DNA of 6,975 nucleotides from DATCLA01 sp036564195 (GTDB lineage Bacteria; Bacillota; UBA4882; UBA8346): positions 1-6,975 of the forward strand of contig DATCLA010000118.1 in assembly GCA_036564195.1 (NCBI GenBank). Reading direction: 5' to 3'. Positions 1-5,071 of the stretch are shown here, piece by piece. The translations under genes were made by a program, and so were the position numbers. Position 1 is the first letter of the stretch, and each line of letters begins with the position of its first letter. The notes under the pieces are model-generated. The model was not told the DNA's origin and did not search any database. It saw only the letters and a program-made list of their open reading frames with translations.

Positions 1-32
1 GTGGAAAACTGTTAAAAAAGCGAAAGGATGAA

Positions 33-470
33 GTGGTATTGAAAATAAAAGATATCATGTCCAACCATGTTGCCTACCTTAACCCCGATGCTAATCTGGT
101 GGAAGCAGCCCAGTTAATGCAAAAACACGACGTAGGAGTGCTTCCGGTGTGCCAGGGTGAAAATGTAGTCGGTATCGTGACGGACCGAGATATTGTGGTC
201 CGTAATATTGCCCATGGCAAGGATCCCCAGAGCACTCCGGTGAAACAGGTAATGACCTCGGACGTCCGGATGATCAGCCCGGAGATGGAACTGGAACAGG
301 CGGCCGAAATTATGGCCGATCATCAAATTCGACGTTTACCTGTGGTAGAGCATAACCGTATTGTCGGTATGGTTTCTCTGGGGGATCTGGCTACCCAAGC
401 CAAATATGATGTTGAGTTAGCCAATACCCTTGGTAAGATCTCAAGCCCTTCAAAACCGGAAAATATTTAA
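33..470 (+). CDS. Tandem CBS-domain protein
   Basis: A 145-residue protein made almost entirely of two CBS domains, roughly residues 8-62 and 71-128. Such pairs form a Bateman module that usually binds adenine nucleotides (AMP, ATP, SAM or similar) and acts as a regulatory sensor. Each repeat opens with a family-like stretch (DIMS at 7-10, QVMTSDV at 72-78) and closes with the typical sheet-Asp motif (GIVTDRD at 47-53, GMVSLGD at 112-118). No catalytic domain, signal peptide or membrane segment is attached, so it is a small cytosolic stand-alone CBS protein; its ligand and partner cannot be told from sequence. The start is uncertain. GTG at 33 lies only 4 bases after AAAGGA (23-28), whereas TTG at 39, in the same frame, lies 10 bases after it. 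The gene has its own terminator and seems to be the end of its transcript. Confidence 0.93.
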   Translation: MVLKIKDIMSNHVAYLNPDANLVEAAQLMQKHDVGVLPVCQGENVVGIVTDRDIVVRNIAHGKDPQSTPVKQVMTSDVRMISPEMELEQAAEIMADHQIRRLPVVEHNRIVGMVSLGDLATQAKYDVELANTLGKISSPSKPENI

Positions 471-484
471 GCCGGTGAAACAGC

Positions 485-510
485 AACCGTACTAGTAGTA
501 CGGTTTTTTT
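485..510 (+). terminator. Intrinsic terminator after the CBS gene
   Basis: A perfect 9-bp stem, AACCGTACT (485-493) against AGTACGGTT (497-505), closes a 3-base loop and runs into seven T residues (504-510). It lies 15 bases after the CBS stop codon and separates that gene from the next unit. Confidence 0.93.
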
Positions 511-652
511 AATTATGTTCGGACCTTCAAACTTAGTCACAAGTATGATTCAGTCAAAAATTAACTTTCTCTGGAACAACAACATTGACAACTTTACCTG
601 AAGTACAGCGGTTTATAATTACAGATGGTATTGGTTATTTGACCTAACACTA

Positions 653-681
653 TTTACACTTGGGGTAAAATTTGATATTTT
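653..681 (+). promoter_or_regulatory. Putative extended -10 promoter for the DUF2161/phosphatase unit
   Basis: TTTACA (653-658) is followed, after 17 bases, by TATTTT (676-681), with a TGA triplet (673-675) directly before it giving an extended -10. Transcription would begin near 688, about 68 bases before the gene. The rest of the 511-755 gap holds no convincing gene. An upstream TTGACA (585-590) and TATAAT (614-619) are 23 bases apart, too far for an ordinary sigma-A promoter. Confidence 0.5.
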
Positions 682-694
682 ATATGAAGAGGAA

Positions 695-734
695 AGCAAA
701 GCATAACACTTTTTAACCATTTTAAGGCTTTGCT
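695..734 (+). other. Leader hairpin upstream of the DUF2161 gene
   Basis: AGCAAAGC (695-702) pairs perfectly with GCTTTGCT (727-734) across a 24-base A/T-rich loop. If the promoter at 653-681 is used, this hairpin lies in the first 50 bases of the transcript and just before the ribosome binding site (CGGAG, 741-745). There is no T-run after it, so it is not a standard terminator. It could affect mRNA stability or translation, or be chance. Confidence 0.4.
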
Positions 735-755
735 GCAAAACGGAGTAGCTGACTG

Positions 756-1514
756 ATGCCAAAGCAAGCGTTGCCACGGATCCGGGAGACTGACCTCTAT
801 GCGCCGCTTTACGATTTTTTTACTGCTCAGGGTTTCAGGGTGAACGGTGAAGTTAACCATTGCGACTTAGTTGCCACCCGCGGGACGGAATTAGTAATCG
901 TCGAACTGAAAAGTAGTTTTAACGCCAAATTATTAATTCAGGCAGCAAAACGCCAAGGTCTGACCGATCTGGTTTATATTGCCATTCCTAAACCTAAGGG
1001 AAACCTCAGACGCCGTTCGTGGCAGGATCTCTGCCATTTGGTCAGCCGTTTGGGGTTAGGAATGTTGCTGGTAGACCTGAGACAGCAACCGGCCACGGTG
1101 GAAGTGGTTTGCGAACCAGTTCCGTTCGACCGCACCGAAAACCAGCGTCGGAGAAAAAAGAAAACCAAGTACTTATTATTGAACGAAGTCAGCAAGCGGC
1201 ACGGCGACTATAATGTAGGCGGCAGCAACCGGTGCAAATTAATGACCGCTTATAAAGAAAATGCGTTTCAGATTGCCTGTTATCTCGAGCGATTGGGTCC
1301 TTTGTCACCTTCCAGCCTGCAAAAGTTGGGTACCGGCGGAAAAACTCCGTCGATTCTCCAAAAAAATTTTTATGGTTGGTTTGAAAGGATTACCCGGGGT
1401 GTGTATCAGTTGACCCCTTCAGCACGAGAATTTTTATGTCAATATCCAGAACTGTTGGAATTTTACCGTCAGAAATTGGCGGCAACTGACAATAACCTTG
1501 AATCAAAAGGATAA
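756..1514 (+). CDS. DUF2161-type putative PD-(D/E)xK phosphodiesterase with C-terminal winged-helix-like region
   Basis: A 252-residue protein that resembles the DUF2161 family, whose members are annotated as putative PD-(D/E)xK nuclease-fold proteins. The expected core can be seen: E32 in GEVNHCD, D37, then the E-x-K of VELKSS (E50, K52), and a following helix with Q62 and K65. These match the metal-binding and catalytic positions of restriction-endonuclease-like folds. A strongly basic patch (residues 131-138, RRRKKKTK) links to a C-terminal part (about 168-228) that looks like a winged helix: a helical stretch, then TRGVYQLTPSAREFL. This could bind nucleic acid. The start is ATG with a weak CGGAG about 10 bases upstream. 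The gene ends 8 bases before the histidine phosphatase and is probably cotranscribed with it. Fold assignment is good; true nuclease activity and substrate are unknown. Confidence 0.82.
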   Translation: MPKQALPRIRETDLYAPLYDFFTAQGFRVNGEVNHCDLVATRGTELVIVELKSSFNAKLLIQAAKRQGLTDLVYIAIPKPKGNLRRRSWQDLCHLVSRLGLGMLLVDLRQQPATVEVVCEPVPFDRTENQRRRKKKTKYLLLNEVSKRHGDYNVGGSNRCKLMTAYKENAFQIACYLERLGPLSPSSLQKLGTGGKTPSILQKNFYGWFERITRGVYQLTPSAREFLCQYPELLEFYRQKLAATDNNLESKG

Positions 1515-1522
1515 TATTAGAA

Positions 1523-2170
1523 ATGAAGCAAATGAATATTACTAAAGTTACCATTGTGCGCCACGGTGAAACGGAGTGGAATAGGCTGGGAAAACACCAA
1601 GGTCAACTGGATAGCCCGTTGACCCAGGTTGGAATCAACCAAGCCAAGGCCGTGGCGGTTAATTTGAAAGGGGAGCCTTTTGACTTCATTTTAAGTAGTG
1701 ATTTAATGCGGGCACGGCATACTGCGGAGATCATTGCCCAAGAGTTGCATTTGGAAGTCCGGCTCGACCCCCGGTTGCGGGAACGTCAATTAGGAGTAGC
1801 CCAGGGATTGACCAGAGCGGAGTTAAGTGAGCGTTATCCGGAGGTATACCAAAAATACTTCAGTGATCTTGATTTTAAAATCCCCGGCGGCGAAAGTGTG
1901 CGTGAGTGTGACTGTCGGGTAGGAGCTTGGATGTCCGCTCTGGCACTTGAGTACCCCGAGCATCGCCTGCTGGTAGTGACTCACGGGCTTATTTTAAGTT
2001 ACATTTTAAAACGGGTATTGGGACTCCCGTTAGCAAGCCACCGTAAATTTTCTCTCTTTAACGCCAGCATTAACCGGTTTTCAATTCGAGATGGGGAATG
2101 GTTCTTAGATTCCTGGGGTGAGCTCGCTAAAAACCTGGGACACCTTGATGAACTAAGGCTCGACGAATGA
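1523..2170 (+). CDS. Histidine phosphatase family protein (phosphoglycerate mutase-like)
   Basis: A 215-residue cytosolic member of the histidine phosphatase superfamily, branch 1. The catalytic RHG motif is intact: VRHGETEWN (12-20), with H14 expected to carry the phosphate. The rest of the pocket is also present: R13, R63 in SSDLMRARHTAE (58-69), E87 in LRERQLG, and H154 in VVTHG (151-155). Length and the PGGES motif (121-125) fit the CobC/PhoE/GpmB-like phosphatases more than true glycolytic mutases. The substrate cannot be read from the sequence; sugar phosphates, phosphoglycerate, alpha-ribazole phosphate and nucleotide-like phosphates are all used in this family. ATG at 1523 has AAAAGGA (1505-1511) 11 bases upstream, inside the last codons of the DUF2161 gene; ATG at 1532 is an alternative start. 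Its position before the thiamine operon is not strong evidence for a thiamine role, because that operon has its own promoter and riboswitch. Confidence 0.92.
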   Translation: MKQMNITKVTIVRHGETEWNRLGKHQGQLDSPLTQVGINQAKAVAVNLKGEPFDFILSSDLMRARHTAEIIAQELHLEVRLDPRLRERQLGVAQGLTRAELSERYPEVYQKYFSDLDFKIPGGESVRECDCRVGAWMSALALEYPEHRLLVVTHGLILSYILKRVLGLPLASHRKFSLFNASINRFSIRDGEWFLDSWGELAKNLGHLDELRLDE

Positions 2171-2175
2171 AACGG

Positions 2176-2199
2176 CCCGGATCTCAATTGACTTCCGGG
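2176..2199 (+). terminator. Weak possible terminator after the phosphatase
   Basis: CCCGGA (2176-2181) can pair with TCCGGG (2194-2199), starting 5 bases after the phosphatase stop codon, but only three T residues follow. It overlaps the -35 box of the next promoter, so it would be at best an inefficient terminator and some read-through into the thiamine leader is likely. Confidence 0.35.
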
Positions 2200-2216
2200 T
2201 TTGAATATGCTAGGAT
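2188..2216 (+). promoter_or_regulatory. Extended -10 promoter for the thiamine transporter operon
   Basis: TTGACT (2188-2193) and TAGGAT (2211-2216) are separated by exactly 17 bases, and TGC (2208-2210) sits directly before the -10 as an extended element. The predicted transcription start, near 2223, lies upstream of the whole TPP aptamer, as a riboswitch-controlled operon needs. An 8-bp inverted repeat flanks the promoter (2182-2189 and 2218-2225). Confidence 0.65.
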
Positions 2217-2250
2217 TAATTGAGAAGTTAAGGAAGAAAGATTTAATTCC

Positions 2251-2338
2251 GAAAAAAGGGGTGCCCAAAAATTTAAAAAGGGCTGAGATTAAACCCTTAA
2301 TACCTGATCCGGGTAATGCCGGCGCAGGGATCATAAGG
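2251..2338 (+). promoter_or_regulatory. TPP riboswitch (THI element)
   Basis: The conserved TPP aptamer is readily recognised. P2 is GGGT (2259-2262) with ACCC (2293-2296). P3 is GCCC (2263-2266) with GGGC (2280-2283), capped by an A/T-rich loop. The pyrimidine-sensing CTGAGA is at 2283-2288. P4 is CCTG (2303-2306) with CAGG (2325-2328), and P5 is CCGG (2309-2312) with CCGG (2319-2322). The GATC and GGTAAT joining segments and the GCGCAGGGA end are also present. The usual U in GCGUAGGGA is C here, which turns a G-U pair of P4 into G-C. The P1 closing helix is hard to see. The aptamer is followed at once by a terminator and a thiamine ABC importer, so TPP should switch the operon off by early transcription termination. 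Confidence 0.96.
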
Positions 2339-2349
2339 TATAACAGACT

Positions 2350-2385
2350 AACCCTTCCAATTTAATCGGAATGGGTTTATTTTTT
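2350..2385 (+). terminator. Riboswitch-controlled intrinsic terminator
   Basis: AACCCTTCC (2350-2358) pairs with GGAATGGGTT (2368-2377) in a 9-bp stem with one bulged T (2372) and a 9-base loop, followed by TTTATTTTTT ending at 2385. It lies between the TPP aptamer and the thiB start, as expected for the expression platform. Its 5' arm repeats AACCCTT from the aptamer's P2 3' strand (2292-2298), which points to competition for the same G-rich partner. Confidence 0.92.
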
Positions 2386-2389
2386 CCAA

Positions 2390-2394
2390 GGGAG
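2390..2394 (+). promoter_or_regulatory. Ribosome binding site of thiB
   Basis: GGGAG here, within AAGGGAGTG, lies 9 bases before the ATG at 2404 and is the better match. A second G-rich run, GGAGG (2399-2403), touches the start codon and cannot serve it. The ATG at 2397 is in another frame. The site begins just after the terminator U-run, so termination removes it from the transcript. Confidence 0.65.
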
Positions 2395-2403
2395 TGATGG
2401 AGG

Positions 2404-3408
2404 ATGCCGAAGCGAATCCTCGGAATCCTGCTGTTGGCCTTAATATTTCTCAATGGCTGCAATCAACCAAAAAACCAGAAATTGGTGGTCTATACCTATG
2501 CTAGTTTTCCGACGGTAATCATCGACCAGGTTAAAAAGTATTTTAACCAAAACTTCCGGCAACAGGTGGAGTTTAAATCCTTCTCCGATACTGGCCCGTT
2601 ATTCAATGAGCTGCTGCAGGAGAAGGAAAAACCACAAGCTGATGTAGTGGTGGGTCTGGACAGTAATTATCTGCCTAAAGTAGTGGCAGCCGACCTTTTG
2701 CAAGCCTATCAGCCGCCAGCCGCTGCCAAAATTCGGTCGGATTTGATCTTTGACCCCCAATACCGCCTGATTCCGTTTGACTATGGTTATGTGGTCTTTA
2801 ATTATGACCGGGAGAGGCTGAACCGGATTCCCAAATCCCACCGCGACTTGCTTGATCCTTATTACAAAAACAAAATTATCCTGACAAACCCGCTGACCTC
2901 TTCGCCGGGACAAGTCTTTCTCCTGACCACGGTGGCTTTATTCGGCGATCCGGGTTACCTGGATTACTGGCGGGAATTAAAAAAGAACCTGTTAACCATC
3001 ACCCCGGGCTGGGATGAAGCCTATGGCATGTACACCGGAGGCGAAGCACCGCTGGTTCTGTCTTACAGCACTAGTCCGGTTTACCACCTCATTAATGAAC
3101 AGACCGAGCGTTATCAGGCCTTAGTTTTAGATGATGCGGCTTATGCCCAGATCGAAGGGATTGGGATCGTAAAGAACGCTGCTCATCTCAAGGACGCGCA
3201 ACAGCTGGTGGATTACCTGTTATCACCGGAAATTCAGCAATTAATCCCGGAAAACCAGTTTATGTACCCGGTCCGCACGGATCTGACTTTACCGGATAGT
3301 TTCCGCATTGCGGCTCAAGCTCAACGGCTGTTAAACCTACCTCCGACTCAAGTCGCTGCCAACCTTGAACGATGGCTCGCAGCATGGGAAAAAGTCATCA
3401 ATGAATAG
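2404..3408 (+). CDS. thiB: Thiamine ABC transporter substrate-binding lipoprotein
   Basis: The 334-residue extracytoplasmic receptor of a thiamine importer (ThiB/TbpA family). It starts with a lipoprotein signal: basic PKR, a hydrophobic run (5-16) and the lipobox LNGC with C19 as the lipidated cysteine, so it should be anchored to the outer face of the membrane. Family landmarks follow in order: VVYTYASF (28-35), DVVVGLDSNYL (80-90), IPFDYGYVVFNYD (123-135), TSSPG (165-169), GWDEAYG (202-208), GGEAPLVLSYSTSPVYH (212-228) and MYPV (287-290). From memory of Escherichia coli TbpA, W203, Y221 and Y227 match pocket residues. The usual Asp of YTYDSF is Ala here (A33), and the Trp of NWMYPV aligns with F286. 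It lies directly behind a TPP riboswitch and overlaps thiP by 8 bases. Thiamine or a close relative (phosphate ester or precursor) is the likely ligand. Confidence 0.94.
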   Translation: MPKRILGILLLALIFLNGCNQPKNQKLVVYTYASFPTVIIDQVKKYFNQNFRQQVEFKSFSDTGPLFNELLQEKEKPQADVVVGLDSNYLPKVVAADLLQAYQPPAAAKIRSDLIFDPQYRLIPFDYGYVVFNYDRERLNRIPKSHRDLLDPYYKNKIILTNPLTSSPGQVFLLTTVALFGDPGYLDYWRELKKNLLTITPGWDEAYGMYTGGEAPLVLSYSTSPVYHLINEQTERYQALVLDDAAYAQIEGIGIVKNAAHLKDAQQLVDYLLSPEIQQLIPENQFMYPVRTDLTLPDSFRIAAQAQRLLNLPPTQVAANLERWLAAWEKVINE

Positions 3409-5071
3409 GCGATCCGGACCGGGCCGAAATTGGCAGTTAACATTCGGCGGGGTGCTTTATTGGGCGGTTTTGGGATGTTTTTTGGTTCCTGTTGCTTTTG
3501 TCCTAGGTCCAGCAGTGGTCCAACGGAAGTTCGGCGCTTTACTAAGCGAGTTATTAAATTCTTCGGTTTTCGCTAAGACCTTTGCCTTTTCAACCGCGGA
3601 GGCTTTTTTGTCCGCAGTCGGCAGTCTTTTATTGGCTTTACCCGGCGCTTATTTCTTTGGCCTTTATAACTTTAAAGGAAAACGTTACTGGCAAAGCGCA
3701 ATGGTCTTACCTTTTATGCTGCCCGGAATTTTAGTAGTGCTAGGTCTGGTAGCTTTTTACGGCCAAAACGGTCTGCTCAATCTTTGGTTGGAACGGTGGT
3801 TTCCGACCGGTGGGCCCCGGTTTGACTGCTTGTACGGATTTTGGGGGATTGTGATTGCCAATATCTTTTACAATTTCTCTTTTTGCCTCCGGATTCTCGG
3901 AGAGAGTTGGGAACGGATCGACCACAGGTTAGCCGAAGCTGCTTGGACCTTAGGTTCATCCCGCTGGGAAGTATGGTACAGGATTATTTTGCCATTACTA
4001 TTGCCGACCATCGGATACCTGTTGGTGTTGGTATTTTTATATTCTTTTCTTAGTTTTACTGTTGTGCTGGTATTAGGAGGTTACCTTTACAAAACCTTTG
4101 AAGTAATGATTTATATTGAATACAATCATAAGCTAAATTTTAATCTGGCGGCAGTACTGGTGGTAGTTCAAGGGACCTTACTTGGTTTAGGTTTATATTT
4201 ACAATACTTTTTTAACCGAAGGGTGCGGGTACAAGGGGTTTATTCTCAAAATCAAACAATGTTGTGTTGGAAAACCGCTCCCTGCAAAACCGGACTCCTT
4301 GCCGGGTATCTGCTACTAACCGGAGGCTTCTTAATCGGTCCCATGCTTGCGATCTTAGTACGCTCGCTTCACCGTCACGGGCGGATCGGAAACCCGTTGA
4401 CTGTGGAGAACTATTGGCTTTTGTTTTCGGAACGCTTTTCTTTTGCTGCCGGCCAAGGATTTGGTCGGGTATTCACTACCAGTCTGCTGCTGGCGGTGGG
4501 GGTGGGATTCCTAACCACCGCTGTGGCCTACCTTTTAGCCCGAACACGTCGGAAGCAGCGGTGGGGCCAGGGGGACTTCTGGCTACAACTACCAATGGGT
4601 ATTTCGTTTCTCACTTTTACTGTGGGACTTTCCCGATTGGGTGGGACCCGGTTTCCCTCTTGGGTCCTGATCGCCTGGGCTCAATTTATCCTAGCGTTCC
4701 CCCTGGTCTATTCGATCTTACGTACCGCCTGGCGTGAAGTTGGGGAATCGCTATTGGAAGCAGCGTTACTATTGGGCGCTGACCGGAAACATCTCTTTGT
4801 TTCGCTGGAGCTACCATTAATGCGTCAAGCGCTAATTACAGGCTGGTCATACGCAGTTTCCTTTTCATTGGGTGATTTAGCCGGAGTTTTAATGCTGGGA
4901 AAAGGTGAGGTCATTACTTTATCGGTAGCGATTTACCGTTTAATCGGCCATTACCATTTTCATCTGGCAACCGCGGCAGGCGTGGTATTCATACTTTTAT
5001 CCCTTTGCCTTTATAGCCTGGTCTTAAGGTGGGATACCAAGGGAGGGTGGTACCATAGTAATGGACGCTGA
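3401..5071 (+). CDS. thiP: Thiamine ABC transporter permease (two fused permease domains)
   Basis: A 556-residue integral membrane protein formed by two homologous binding-protein-dependent permease domains joined in one chain, as in ThiP, so a single copy can make the whole channel. Hydrophobic segments recur along the length, giving about 12 membrane spans. Each half has the cytoplasmic EAA coupling loop that docks on the ATPase: EAAWTLGSSRWEVWYRIILP (179-198) and EAALLLGADRKHLFVSLELP (453-472). The two halves meet near residues 270-300. I chose ATG at 3401, which sits in the sequence ATGAATAG and overlaps the end of thiB by 8 bases, over an in-frame TTG at 3365 that lies deeper inside thiB. 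The overlap suggests translational coupling; only a weak GGGA (3386-3389) precedes the start. The length is similar to the fused ThiP of proteobacteria. Confidence 0.93.
   Translation: MNRRSGPGRNWQLTFGGVLYWAVLGCFLVPVAFVLGPAVVQRKFGALLSELLNSSVFAKTFAFSTAEAFLSAVGSLLLALPGAYFFGLYNFKGKRYWQSAMVLPFMLPGILVVLGLVAFYGQNGLLNLWLERWFPTGGPRFDCLYGFWGIVIANIFYNFSFCLRILGESWERIDHRLAEAAWTLGSSRWEVWYRIILPLLLPTIGYLLVLVFLYSFLSFTVVLVLGGYLYKTFEVMIYIEYNHKLNFNLAAVLVVVQGTLLGLGLYLQYFFNRRVRVQGVYSQNQTMLCWKTAPCKTGLLAGYLLLTGGFLIGPMLAILVRSLHRHGRIGNPLTVENYWLLFSERFSFAAGQGFGRVFTTSLLLAVGVGFLTTAVAYLLARTRRKQRWGQGDFWLQLPMGISFLTFTVGLSRLGGTRFPSWVLIAWAQFILAFPLVYSILRTAWREVGESLLEAALLLGADRKHLFVSLELPLMRQALITGWSYAVSFSLGDLAGVLMLGKGEVITLSVAIYRLIGHYHFHLATAAGVVFILLSLCLYSLVLRWDTKGGWYHSNGR
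5041..5050 (+). promoter_or_regulatory. Strong ribosome binding site of thiQ inside thiP
   Basis: GGGAGGGTGG lies in the last codons of thiP and 10 bases before the thiQ ATG at 5061. It fixes the thiQ start, and its position means thiQ can be loaded by fresh ribosomes as well as by coupling from thiP. Confidence 0.6.

Noticed and set aside
585..619. Consensus TTGACA (585-590) and TATAAT (614-619) in the gap before the DUF2161 gene
   Set aside because: The spacing is 23 bases, far from the 16-18 needed, and there is no TGn before the TATAAT. The 653-681 promoter fits better, though the TATAAT may add weak activity.
1999..2334. A 111-codon open frame on the minus strand
   Set aside because: It runs antisense through the phosphatase gene and across the TPP riboswitch, has no family-like motifs, and its composition is explained by the + strand features.
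3365..3400. An upstream TTG start for thiP
   Set aside because: It would extend thiP 36 bases farther into thiB and add a polar stretch without family resemblance; ATG at 3401 in the stop/start overlap is the usual arrangement.
4264..4737. A 157-codon open frame on the + strand inside thiP
   Set aside because: It is in another frame within the permease gene, which shows continuous membrane segments and the second EAA loop through this region.
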